DNA of 64,000 bases, taken from assembly GCF_003287895.1 (NCBI RefSeq), contig NZ_CP030280.1:2917501-2981500 (forward strand), given 5' to 3'. Made by a program: the position numbers and the translations under genes. Shown one piece after another: positions 37,601-45,594 of this stretch. The DNA comes from Blautia argi (GTDB taxonomy: Bacteria; Bacillota; Clostridia; Lachnospirales; Lachnospiraceae). The notes under the pieces are model-generated. The model did not search any database, was not told the origin of the DNA, and saw only the letters and a program-made list of their open reading frames with translations. Position 1 is the stretch's first letter, and the number at the start of each line of letters is the position of its first letter.

Positions 37601-37661
37601 TGCCCATAACAAGTACAGACACACCTGCAGTTATCTTTTTATACACTTTTCTTTTTTTCAT
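33582..37661 (-). CDS. Secreted GH30 glycosidase with CBM-like, malectin-like, FIVAR and dockerin modules (probable endo-beta-1,6-galactanase)
   Basis: 1359 residues. Signal peptide 1-34. GH30 catalytic barrel with flanking beta-sandwich ~40-570: YQTLEGWGTSLCWWG at the start, acid/base Glu252 in SYIEPLNEPD, nucleophile Glu360 in WMSEVTKGGG. Next come a carbohydrate-binding-like sandwich (~575-705), a Big_4-like domain (~715-790), a malectin-like domain (~790-940), five helical FIVAR repeats (~945-1290) and a dockerin (1296-1359) with two calcium loops, DVDANGVIDSSD and DVNRNGTSDTSD. The start resembles GH30 subfamily 5, which cuts beta-1,6-galactan of arabinogalactan. Subfamily and substrate are inference. 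Follows the GH43 gene on the same strand; expected to dock on the cohesin-like wall protein. Confidence 0.88.
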   Translation of the reverse strand: MKKRKVYKKITAGVSVLVMGSSAMLSAMAVPVMAEGNDVSYGEISVNPGIHYQTLEGWGTSLCWWGNVIGSWGDADWNGNGRPDREEIAELAFSPEYLNLNIVRYNVGGGDKEDTSIKRIEGIVPGWTEDMTGTKDGSQAFDAEAFYSKSTEEMSDAGQLWILEAANQYRYDYAQETGQKNDIINKVFSNSPPYYMTKSGTSTGGYSDDLNNLKEDCYDDFALYMARAAKWIDEDLKNKFGVGVSYIEPLNEPDTNYWQAGSTKQEGCIFNTGELQSWAYREMQNALNAEEFGGSLGDVKLTGTDETALWNAIQSFDRLDEDVKENMETISAHTYSGNNAERRQLHNLAESYDKGLWMSEVTKGGGSHYEGCHESMEAANTRSQSEGIMADLKYMKPTAWIAWLIADSEYECLQTNSNWGLLHTVFEKDGQPVPDYHTNLVDENGNRKDGVPGEGYWAVTKQFYTMMQYSKYLKAGYTMVDVGDENMCAAVSPSGDELVLVAQNFDGERQTTLDLGLLPGAETAEVYRTSDTESCELVETQDVTDKVLDVTLPQNSVSTYVIRANDGSAVCDVENYSEIVEADTATPEVDWVSDVNKFTYEGSWGESAEDFGNGKYTTEENGAVTFTFEGNQAMIYGSKAPEGAMVDVSVDNGACQQLSLEAEEKTGNTLLYNTGNLGEGTHTLTISKSEGQGDKLVEISSGRIVTGELEERIESVEPISALYTVDGVQPKLPDRVYTVTNMGNRIEKEVEWDLAGEDFTHSTTLTGSIEGTSVRASVRVQVVPETVQYFIDCNSPDSPVYEETESYADLKNKAPDQKYQEGSWGYLEEYGAYNGDKEDNYDTGWYAKAGQSIEYKIPLEAGNYRINMGFKEWWNQDRPMKVSVTMGETTQELGAANTWKDGNPWSEETYEFTCDADGEVTFTVAPDKGPDPVLSYIRVQRIFDTQQLKEQLAKVADLDRSQYEENALEALDTLTDAAREFLYKGSTSQEDIDTACTEIEKVLQELEGEDNPSDTADCTGLKLAVQMAEKLEQEQKENNCYTEESWKRVEEALDIARALLENQEAAQEEIDQAFLELLTACNLLEGEVQRIGLQAAVEGAKAILADTEALSQYTTESVDAVKAALTEAEKVLQEESADQETVNAATRRLMDAVTALMLKGENTRLDILIQKAEELLKNKEQYTSSSVKELENALEAAKKTAQDQQASDEAINRSYQRLAEAMAGLVRKAEKSELKNALDKAEEILKNADCYVEDSIAGLQEAVDIAKAVYDREESSTSEVGEAVKTLVEEILKARLLGDVDANGVIDSSDSAMVLKAAAEYQEFTEEEEKAADVNRNGTSDTSDAAKILQYAAEKIEKF

Positions 37662-37692
37662 CTTCTTTTCCTCTTACCAGCTTCTGATTTTT

Positions 37693-38712
37693 CTAAAACT
37701 TTCCTATTTTTTCTGCTGCATATTTTAAAATTTCAGAAGCGTCGCTGCTGTCTGAAGCACCGTCACGGTTTACATCTGCCGCTTTTTTCTCTTCTTCTGT
37801 CAGTGCCTCATATTCTGCGGCAGCTTTTAATATTCTTGCAGAGTCTGCGCTGTCCACAACACCGTTAAAGTCCACATCGCCTAATAATCTTGCCTTTAAA
37901 ATCTCGTTGACCAGATTTTTTACTGCTTCTCCTACCTCTGACGTGCTGGCATCTTCTTTGTCATAAACCGTCTGTGCCGCATTAACGGCTTCCTGCAGAT
38001 TCGCAATGGTATCTTCTACATAACTATCCGCATTTTCCAGAATCTCTTTTGCCTTGTCCAATGCATTTTTCAATTCTGATTTCTCTGCCTTACGCACCAG
38101 TCCTGCCATGGCCTGTGCCAGATTGTTATACGCCTGTTTTTGTTCTTCTTCTGTAGCCTGGCTGTTTGCCGCTGTATCTTTTGCCTCCTGTAAAGCCGCT
38201 TCCAGTTTTTCTACGCTGGGGGCTGTATACTGATCTTTCTTTTCAAGCAGTTCTTCTGCCTTCTGAATTAAAATATCCAGTCTGCTGTCTTCTTTCTGCA
38301 CCAGAAGTCTTGTCACTGCGTCCATAAGTTTTCCTGCTGCTGCATTTACTGTTTCCTGGTTCGCACTTTCTTCTGCAAATATCTTTTCTGCCTCTGCAAG
38401 AGCTGCTTTTACTGCTTCCACACTTTCCTGTGTATACTGGGATAAAGCTTCTTCATTGTCCAGAATCGCTTTTGCTCCGTCTATAGCCGCCTTTAGTCCC
38501 ACTTTCTGCACGCCATTTTCCAAAAGGTTGCAGGCTGTAATCAAATCCAAAAATGCTTTATCTATTTCTTCCTGAGAAGCTTTCTCATTTTTCAGCACTT
38601 CTCTGGCTTTGTCCAGCGTCTTCTGTACTTCTGCCCAGGACTCTTCTGTATAACAGTGATTTTCTTTTTGCTCTGCTTCCAGCTTTTCTGCCATCTGCAC
38701 CGCCAGGTCCAA
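37693..38712 (-). repeat. Duplicated FIVAR-dockerin arm, copy in the GH43 gene
   Basis: Second copy of the ~1.02-kb arm found at 33582-34601, in the same orientation and same position in its gene. Protein similarity is high throughout and the dockerin is nearly the same, so an intragenomic duplication or conversion is likely. Confidence 0.85.
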
Positions 38713-41313
38713 GCTTGTCCTGTTCTCGTCCTCTGATGGCTTCTCTGTTTCTTCCCCTGTGATTCCAATCCAGCTCAATACCGGATCAGAGCTTCCTCTC
38801 TTACTTACAGTGACTGTTACCATTCCCGTTTCTGTCATTTCAAAGTTCTGATTAATCTGTACGTCCTTGTCACTTCCCCGCAAAGTAAAATCCTTCTCTG
38901 TCAGGACTGTTTCGCCGCACTTAACGGTAATCTTCATATCTCTTGTGGCATTCCACCATTCCTGGAAGCCTGTTGACACTGTATAAGTACCCGGATTTAA
39001 CGCAAAGGTATATTCGATATTTTTGCCGCTTGCTGCCCACCAGCCGTTTTCCAGTTCATTGCCGCCAGCGTGTAATCCTATGTCAAAATTATCCGGCGCT
39101 TCTGTTTCTGTAGTTCCTGTATATCCGGCTTTTTCTCCCTGGCTATACTTCTGGTCTGAAACATGGTTGAGCAGATTCTCGCCTAACTGTTCTTTTACTG
39201 TATCAAAATATTGGGATTCCTCTGTACCACAGTCAAAGAAATATTTGGTATCAGGACGGACAATATACATCTGATGTCGGAAGCTGTTTCCTTTTTCCGT
39301 AAGGTTTCCGGTTACTGTTACTGTTCCCATTTTACTCTCGTCATAGGCTTCTACACTCCAGGAAACAGGGGTAAGTTCCTCTCCTGTTCCATAAGAAATT
39401 GTGATTTCCTTAGGAAGCTGCTGCTCAATATCTGCTACAGAAGAAGCGACTGTTGGAAGTTCTGTGATAACCTCAAAGCTTCCTTTGCCTTCCAGGTCCT
39501 CCAGTGTCCAGTTTTCATATCTTCTGAGGGCAATTTTATTGTCCGGCTGAAATTCTACCGGAAGCCATACGTACCTGGATTCACTTAAATCTCCTGCATT
39601 CCATCTGTCACCCATGTAAATGTATTTTCCATTTTCCGCATCGACCGGAAAAACACAGGTACTCTGTGTATCATAAGTTGTCTGACTGCCCTCATCTGTA
39701 CAAGGGTCCCCCATATCGATCCATGGTCCCAGAGGACTGTCTGCTACTGCATATTTTGCCTGATTCGGACTCCAGCCTGTACAGCCGGAAGTAATCATAT
39801 AATACTTATCCTTATACTTGAACATTGCGGGAGCCTCTCTGGAAGATTTGGCAAAGTTTCTTGTAAAGTCTACACCTTCCACGGCTTCTCCCGGTTCAGC
39901 TGAAAGCCCTGTATAATCTTCATTTAATTTTGCCACATACATGGTTTCATTGCCTTCGGAGGAATACATGATATAAGCAGTTCCATCATCATCTTTAAAC
40001 ACATTCATATCTCTGACAGAGCCTTTATTTTCCTCTCCGTCATAACCATAATTATCTCCTGCGTGATGCAGCTTGGAACTTCCCAACAGCTTAAACGGTC
40101 CTGTAGGACTGTCGCTGACCGCAACTCCTGCCTTGGCTTTTCCGTAATCTGCATCACTGTCCGGTGTACGACCGTCTGCGTGGAACCAGATAACATAGTT
40201 ATCATTTTTTTCATTATAGAGCATTTTCGGCCGCTCCATAACCGCATTATTCTTATCCAGGTCTACAAAAATTGCCTCCTTCTCTTCCTGGGACAAATCT
40301 CCATACAACTCTTGGAAATAAGGATCTGTTTCAAACTGTTCCGGGTCTTCCATGGTCTGAAGCACAATTCCCTCATCGTCCCAGTTGTATAAATCAGAAG
40401 AACTATATACATGAATGCCTCCAACCGGACGGTAATCATTGGTCTTGTCCTCTCCAATCCAGTAATATTTTGCTTCTCCTCCTACAGTTAGTTTCTGAAT
40501 CTGACCGCCATGAGCCTGAATCGGATTTCCGTTTGTGTCATACATGGTTTCCCCTGCAACACCTGTAAAGGAACTGTAGGAAGGAATTTCCTTCTGTTCT
40601 TCCTCTACCGCTCTTACCTTAATGTAATTCAAAAGTGGATCCTGCTTACTGTCTGTTCTTCTGGGCGCCTTAATATCTACATTTAGCTCTCCGTCTGTAA
40701 CCTCTACCGTAAAGGTCTTACTCACCCAAGCTCCATAATTCACTGCCACATCTGTAGCTACAGTCTGGTCTTCCAGCAGAATATTCATGGTACGGTTGTC
40801 CCAGTAATGCTTAAACGCCACGGTTACTTCATAGGTATTTGCCTCCAGACCTTCAATGGGTTCTTCCGGTACCTGGAAAGAATACCCCAGAGAACTTTTA
40901 TATTTATCAAACTGTACACTGTCTGACATATAAATAAAACTGTTTCCGATATCTGTAGCATCATCTGCATGCCCCACAGCCTGAGAATATTCCGTCGCAG
41001 GATTGCAGCCCCAATACATTCCGGTTTCTGTATCCTCTCCGTATTCCTGGTCTACCTTGGACTGCAAAAGCCCCATACGCTCGCTTTCCGGATTGGGAAT
41101 CACAGATGAATCTGAAGTTCCACAGTTTACGGTATACAAAACATAATCATTGCCGACTACGGTATCATAATTAAGTTCCGGTTCCGCTACTTCCAAAGCC
41201 TCATCGGAAAACTCTGCTGCTGTTACCGGTACGGTTGGAAACAACGCTGTTGTTCCCATGGCAATTGCTGAAATTCCTGCCATAGTCTTTTTAAAACACT
41301 TTCTTTTTTTCAT
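37693..41313 (-). CDS. Secreted GH43 glycosidase with malectin-like, FIVAR and dockerin modules (probable exo-beta-1,3-galactanase)
   Basis: 1206 residues. Signal peptide 1-32. N-terminal malectin/CBM-like domain ~45-235. GH43 five-blade propeller ~250-640 with DTNGNPIQAHGGQIQKL, ERPKMLYN, RDMNVFKDDDGTAYIMYSSE and SSREAPAMFKYKDKYYMITSG; Glu493 in REAP is the expected acid. NPIQAHGG is characteristic of subfamily 24 exo-beta-1,3-galactanases. A Big_4-like domain (~640-705), second malectin-like domain (~710-865), four FIVAR repeats (~870-1140) and a dockerin (1143-1206, DVDFNGVVDSAD and DVNRDGASDSSD) follow. It should strip the beta-1,3-galactan backbone of arabinogalactan outside the cell. 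ATG follows an AGGAGG site. Upstream neighbour is the cohesin-like protein. Confidence 0.9.
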   Translation of the reverse strand: MKKRKCFKKTMAGISAIAMGTTALFPTVPVTAAEFSDEALEVAEPELNYDTVVGNDYVLYTVNCGTSDSSVIPNPESERMGLLQSKVDQEYGEDTETGMYWGCNPATEYSQAVGHADDATDIGNSFIYMSDSVQFDKYKSSLGYSFQVPEEPIEGLEANTYEVTVAFKHYWDNRTMNILLEDQTVATDVAVNYGAWVSKTFTVEVTDGELNVDIKAPRRTDSKQDPLLNYIKVRAVEEEQKEIPSYSSFTGVAGETMYDTNGNPIQAHGGQIQKLTVGGEAKYYWIGEDKTNDYRPVGGIHVYSSSDLYNWDDEGIVLQTMEDPEQFETDPYFQELYGDLSQEEKEAIFVDLDKNNAVMERPKMLYNEKNDNYVIWFHADGRTPDSDADYGKAKAGVAVSDSPTGPFKLLGSSKLHHAGDNYGYDGEENKGSVRDMNVFKDDDGTAYIMYSSEGNETMYVAKLNEDYTGLSAEPGEAVEGVDFTRNFAKSSREAPAMFKYKDKYYMITSGCTGWSPNQAKYAVADSPLGPWIDMGDPCTDEGSQTTYDTQSTCVFPVDAENGKYIYMGDRWNAGDLSESRYVWLPVEFQPDNKIALRRYENWTLEDLEGKGSFEVITELPTVASSVADIEQQLPKEITISYGTGEELTPVSWSVEAYDESKMGTVTVTGNLTEKGNSFRHQMYIVRPDTKYFFDCGTEESQYFDTVKEQLGENLLNHVSDQKYSQGEKAGYTGTTETEAPDNFDIGLHAGGNELENGWWAASGKNIEYTFALNPGTYTVSTGFQEWWNATRDMKITVKCGETVLTEKDFTLRGSDKDVQINQNFEMTETGMVTVTVSKRGSSDPVLSWIGITGEETEKPSEDENRTSLDLAVQMAEKLEAEQKENHCYTEESWAEVQKTLDKAREVLKNEKASQEEIDKAFLDLITACNLLENGVQKVGLKAAIDGAKAILDNEEALSQYTQESVEAVKAALAEAEKIFAEESANQETVNAAAGKLMDAVTRLLVQKEDSRLDILIQKAEELLEKKDQYTAPSVEKLEAALQEAKDTAANSQATEEEQKQAYNNLAQAMAGLVRKAEKSELKNALDKAKEILENADSYVEDTIANLQEAVNAAQTVYDKEDASTSEVGEAVKNLVNEILKARLLGDVDFNGVVDSADSARILKAAAEYEALTEEEKKAADVNRDGASDSSDASEILKYAAEKIGKF

Positions 41314-41340
41314 GGGTATCCTCCTTTTTATAAGATAAAA

Positions 41341-42069
41341 TTATTTTTTCGTTTTTTTCCGCACTGCCAGTGTTCCGCCCAGAACTGCCGCTGCCCCGAA
41401 ACAGCCTGCCACATACAGCTCTGTTCTGTTTTCATCCCCGGTTTTTACCTTACCCGGTTTTTTCCCGGAAGGACTCTTATTTGCTTTTCCGGAATCTTTC
41501 CCTGTATCTTTATCATTTTCTGTATTCTCAGATTCCTCTTTTGAACCGTTTTCCTCCTTCATGCCCTCTCCTACGACATAAACTGCTTCCCGGACTTCAC
41601 ACTCTACCTCACCGCTGTCGCCCGCAAGCTTTTCAGCCTGAATCTCAAATTTAATTTCTTCCCCTTGTTTTATCCCTTCTTTTAGCTGAAACTGCATATC
41701 CAGAAGACTGCCGCCGGTGGGAATATCCTGCGCAGAAGCGAAAACCTCCACAAGTTCTCCCTCCTCTTTATTTCCGGACAAACAATCATTAATTTCTGCC
41801 ATGGCATCACCTAATACGGTTCCTGCTTTTGACTCCTTTAACTGTGCCTTTTCGTCTTCATACAAGATTCTCAGCTTCCCATTGGTAATTGCCTTTCCGT
41901 TTGCCAACATACACTGGATATCCACACAATTTGTTTCCTTGCTGAAATTTCCTGCTTTCAGAGCAATTTCTGCCTTTTCTGACGCCCACACTGGGATAGC
42001 TGTCTGCAAAAGAAAAACCGATGCAAAAATCGCGGTACATGCCCTTTTAAATTGTTCCTTTTTTCTCAT
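41341..42069 (-). CDS. Cell-wall-anchored cohesin-like protein
   Basis: 242 residues from the ATG at 42069 (AAAGGAGAG site; an in-frame GTG at 42093 is worse). Signal peptide ~1-29 (FASVFLLQTAIPVWA). Residues ~30-165 form one beta-rich domain with cohesin-like features: ITNGKLRILYEDEKAQL, then AGTVLGDAMAEIND, VEVFASAQDI and GSLLDMQFQLKEG. A Lys/Ser/Glu/Gly linker leads to VKTGDE, a variant LPXTG-type sorting motif, a hydrophobic segment (YVAGCFGAAAVLGGTLAV) and RKKTKK tail. It is encoded 27 nt upstream of the two dockerin enzymes and so is the natural anchor for them. Cohesin identity is by pattern and context; it is divergent. Confidence 0.7.
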   Translation of the reverse strand: MRKKEQFKRACTAIFASVFLLQTAIPVWASEKAEIALKAGNFSKETNCVDIQCMLANGKAITNGKLRILYEDEKAQLKESKAGTVLGDAMAEINDCLSGNKEEGELVEVFASAQDIPTGGSLLDMQFQLKEGIKQGEEIKFEIQAEKLAGDSGEVECEVREAVYVVGEGMKEENGSKEESENTENDKDTGKDSGKANKSPSGKKPGKVKTGDENRTELYVAGCFGAAAVLGGTLAVRKKTKK

Positions 42070-42229
42070 AAGACTCTCCTTTCCCTTTTCCACTTAATAT
42101 TTATGTTGATTTTATCATGGCTTTTCAGAGAATATTTAGGAGTATTTTACGAAACTATTAGAACTTATTTTGGCTCTTCCTGAATAAGTAGGATTTTCTT
42201 TGGAAATTATAAATTTTTCTGAATTCGAT

Positions 42230-42288
42230 AAAAAAATCTGCTGAAAGAGATGAAAAAAATACAAATTTTCATTCTTTCAACAGATTTT
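42230..42288 (-). terminator. Terminator after the YesM kinase gene of the arabinogalactan locus
   Basis: AAATCTGTTGAAAGA pairs with TCTTTCAGCAGATTT, followed by TTTT on the minus strand. It separates the regulator genes from the cohesin-enzyme genes; the promoter of the latter should lie in 42070-42229, where I could not fix a clear -35/-10 pair. Confidence 0.8.
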
Positions 42289-43989
42289 TTATTCCTCCAG
42301 AGGAATCAGCAGCGTAATGGTGGTTCCTCTATTTTCTTCACTTTCTATCTGGATTCCATATTTTTCCCCATAAATCAGCCTTAGCCTGTCATCTACATTA
42401 TTAATGCCAATGCCGCTGAAATGCTCTTTTTTAGAATCCTTGTCCATAAGACCTGCCAGCCTGTCCTGCTTCATACCAACTCCGTCATCTGCTACCTGAA
42501 TCTGCAGATTTTTGCCGGTTTTGCGTACCAGAATCTGTATATTCCCCTGTCTTTCACAGGGAAACGCGTGGAAAAACGCATTTTCTACAAAAGGCTGTAA
42601 AAGCATTTTGGGAATCTTATATTCCTCACACCCAAAAGTAACGAAATACTCTACCTGCACCTTATCCCCATACCGGGTATTATTAATCAAAACATAGTTT
42701 TTCAGATTCTCAATTTCCTGCTCCACGGTAATATATTCATCTGTATTACTGATGGTATTTCTGAGCAGTGCAATAAACGCATCTATGGTCTTTACTGATT
42801 TTTCTGTTTCCCCCTGGAATATCAGCCACTTAATGCTTGCCAGAGTATTGTAGATATAGTGGGGATTAATCTGCATCTGAAGAGCGGATATCTCTGCCTT
42901 TCTCTTTTCCTTTTGTATGGCCATAAGCTCTTCGATATACCGGTTCAGGTCATCTATCATACTGTTATAAGTAATCTCCAACTCTTTCACTTCCCAGGTG
43001 CCGCCCAGTTTCATATGCTCGTCAAACCTGACCTTTTTGGCATTGGACATCTGCTTAATCACCTTTGAAAGAGGGCTTGTCGTCTGTTTTACCAGAATCA
43101 CAATCACCACTGCAGCGGTCAGCATGATTCCCAGACACACAATCCAAAGCTGGGGAACATCGTATAAATCCCCTAATGCTTTTTCATTGTTAATAATTCC
43201 ATAAGCTTCAAGCTGATAATAGGGAAGCTCTTTTTTCAAAACCGTATGCATGGGAGAATCCGTTTCCTCCAGTTTTGCATTCAGCTTTTCCTTTTCTGAA
43301 GAGGAGATAATAATCCCCTGTTTATTTACAAGATAAAACTCCGCGTTTTCAGAGGTAAAATATTCATAATAGCGGGAAAGCTCTTCTTCCTTCATACTTA
43401 CCAGGGTAACCCCATACGCCTCCTTATTACCAGGGGACTTTAAGGCTCTTACCATCATAATGGTAGGACTTTTCTTTGTCGTAGAAGTATAGCCCTGCTC
43501 CAAAAACACATAGGAAACACTTTCCGGTTTTTCCATAGCCGCTTTTACAGCTTTTGAAGCCAGAATCTCCTCAACAGGTATTGTAATCCTTTCTGCTTTG
43601 CTTACATAGCTTTTTCCCTCTTTGCTTAATGCCAGAACACTGAAATTGTTCTTTTCAGAGGGAATCGCCCGATCCATATCCTCTTTTGCCTTATATGCGA
43701 TCTGAAATTCCAAACTTGGATTCTCAATCTGATTCTGCAGGTACATTTTCAGATACCAACTGGAATTTATAGCATCTGTCATTTTCATCAGATCCTCGTG
43801 AAAGCCGTTCAACTCATTTTCAATTCTCTGAAACACCTGCTCCTGGGACTTACCGTAGGTATCTACAAAAATTTTTTCTGAAACATTGATAATAATTGCC
43901 GTAACCAGCAAAATAGCAATAAAGATACCGGACAAAACCGTAACCAGGATTCTTACAACCATGCTGTCAAAATGAAGACTTCTCCTCAT
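42289..43989 (-). CDS. YesM-like sensor histidine kinase
   Basis: 566 residues from the ATG at 43989, with AAAGGTGG upstream. TM1 ~14-38, large extracellular sensor ~40-285 (Cache-like), TM2 ~290-310, HAMP, then LQMQINPHYIYNTLASIKWL (phospho-His) and a HATPase with LLQPFVENAFFHAF, DDGVGM and GIGINNVDDRL. Placed between its response regulator and the cohesin/GH43/GH30 genes, it likely senses arabinogalactan fragments. Confidence 0.93.
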   Translation of the reverse strand: MRRSLHFDSMVVRILVTVLSGIFIAILLVTAIIINVSEKIFVDTYGKSQEQVFQRIENELNGFHEDLMKMTDAINSSWYLKMYLQNQIENPSLEFQIAYKAKEDMDRAIPSEKNNFSVLALSKEGKSYVSKAERITIPVEEILASKAVKAAMEKPESVSYVFLEQGYTSTTKKSPTIMMVRALKSPGNKEAYGVTLVSMKEEELSRYYEYFTSENAEFYLVNKQGIIISSSEKEKLNAKLEETDSPMHTVLKKELPYYQLEAYGIINNEKALGDLYDVPQLWIVCLGIMLTAAVVIVILVKQTTSPLSKVIKQMSNAKKVRFDEHMKLGGTWEVKELEITYNSMIDDLNRYIEELMAIQKEKRKAEISALQMQINPHYIYNTLASIKWLIFQGETEKSVKTIDAFIALLRNTISNTDEYITVEQEIENLKNYVLINNTRYGDKVQVEYFVTFGCEEYKIPKMLLQPFVENAFFHAFPCERQGNIQILVRKTGKNLQIQVADDGVGMKQDRLAGLMDKDSKKEHFSGIGINNVDDRLRLIYGEKYGIQIESEENRGTTITLLIPLEE

Positions 43990-44004
43990 ATCCGCTTCCA
44001 CCTT

Positions 44005-45513
44005 TCACGTCTGTAAACACTTGGCGTTTTGCCTGTAACTTTTTTTAAACACTCTGCAAAAATAACTGTGGTCAGAATATCCCACCATGGCGCTTACCTG
44101 CGCTATGGAATACTCCTTTCGTCCCAGGTAGCTGCATGCCTTTTCAATCCTTATCCGGTTCAGATATTCGCTGAACCCCTCTCCCATGTGGGAATTAAAA
44201 TATGCAGACAGGTAAGAATAATTAAATCCGAAGGTTTCTGCCAGACTTTGGAGATCCATTTCTTCTTTATAATGTATCTGAATATATTCCAGAATCTCCT
44301 TTAGGTATACGTCCTGTCCCTCGCCGCGCAGAAGAATATCCTTAAGACGTACCGTCAATTCTTCCAGAACCTCCCGGAATTCCTCATAATATACTGACTT
44401 TTCTATTTTCTCAAAATATTCCTTTCTCAGTTCCTCCAATTCTGCTGTTTGTTCTTCTGTACTGCTGAGAATATTGTATAAAAGATTTTTTGCTTGATTT
44501 TTCAGTTTAAACTCCGGTACACGGCAGCTTCCGGCAGAAAGCAGATATTTGTGAAACAGCTTTATGGCGTCTTCATATTTATGCTCTCCCAAATACTCCA
44601 CAAACCTGCGAAAATCAAACTTTCCGCAGGTCTCTCTCTTGTCCCATTCTTGCTGTATGTACAGATGAATCCCCTCATGATAAAAGCTTTCCTCTTCTAA
44701 AATACCGGATTTTTCAAAATCCTCTTTTAAACTCTCAAGATCTGTTCTTTTGGGTCCCAATATACCAAAGCACTGCTCATAAAGCACACTGAGCTGCTCC
44801 ATCATGGTTTCCATACACTCCAGCATTCGTTTTTCATCTTTTACACTGTAATTAAAAACAATACACAGAGTTTCCTGATTCAGTACAAATTTCAGATATG
44901 TACCCCAGCCTTGTTCCTTTAACATCTCCTCTGCTTTTTCATACAAGACGGGCGACAAATCTGTCCCCCGCTTATCCCGTCTGCGCAAAGGAAGCACAAA
45001 CAGTCGAAAACAACTGCCTGTAAAGACCTCCTGAAACTCCCACTGCTTTATTTTCTCATCATTTCCCGTAAAATACTGTTCCAGTCTGGTATCCAGACTG
45101 GAAAACTCCTTTTTCTTCAACTGAAGTCCCGGAATCTTCTGTGCAGCCTTAGACACCATGTTCAAAAGCATTTCCGGATTCAGTGTAGGCTTCAGTACAT
45201 AATCCGCAGCGCCGTTTAAAAGCGCCTGCCTTACATAATCAAACCGATCATAACTGCTCAAAACCAGAATCTGTATATCAGGATATTTCTTTCGTACAAT
45301 CTTGATAAAATCTAATCCGTCCATAACCGGCATGGCAATATCACAAAGGATAATGTCCGGCTTAAGTTCTTCCAGCCTGTCAAGGGCTTCCTTTCCATTA
45401 GAAGCCTCTCCTACCACTTCATATCCTTCCTGCTCCCAGTTCATCATGTAACGAATTCCCTGACGCATGATAAATTCATCGTCAATAATCATAATTCTGC
45501 AATTCTCAGTCAT
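44005..45513 (-). CDS. YesN-like response regulator with AraC output domain
   Basis: 502 residues. Receiver at ~1-120 with IMIIDDEFIMRQG, phosphoacceptor in DIILCDIAMPVMDG (~residue 57) and the conserved Lys in YVLKPTLNPEM. A long middle region is followed by two AraC helix-turn-helix units (~400-500: LQSLAETFGFNYSYLSAYFN; VSAMVGYSDHSYFCRVFKK). Immediately upstream of the kinase gene. Probable activator of the arabinogalactan locus. Confidence 0.93.
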   Translation of the reverse strand: MTENCRIMIIDDEFIMRQGIRYMMNWEQEGYEVVGEASNGKEALDRLEELKPDIILCDIAMPVMDGLDFIKIVRKKYPDIQILVLSSYDRFDYVRQALLNGAADYVLKPTLNPEMLLNMVSKAAQKIPGLQLKKKEFSSLDTRLEQYFTGNDEKIKQWEFQEVFTGSCFRLFVLPLRRRDKRGTDLSPVLYEKAEEMLKEQGWGTYLKFVLNQETLCIVFNYSVKDEKRMLECMETMMEQLSVLYEQCFGILGPKRTDLESLKEDFEKSGILEEESFYHEGIHLYIQQEWDKRETCGKFDFRRFVEYLGEHKYEDAIKLFHKYLLSAGSCRVPEFKLKNQAKNLLYNILSSTEEQTAELEELRKEYFEKIEKSVYYEEFREVLEELTVRLKDILLRGEGQDVYLKEILEYIQIHYKEEMDLQSLAETFGFNYSYLSAYFNSHMGEGFSEYLNRIRIEKACSYLGRKEYSIAQVSAMVGYSDHSYFCRVFKKSYRQNAKCLQT

Positions 45514-45594
45514 GTATCTTCCCCTCCTGCTGCCGTGTTCCTGTATGTCTGTTTTCCTATTTTCTCATATTTACCAGACCTTTGCAAGCAACTG

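Noticed and set aside
33582..38712. FIVAR repeats taken as a DNA tandem repeat or CRISPR-like array
   Set aside because: The periodicity is only at protein level, with varied codons and ~70-residue units inside open frames.
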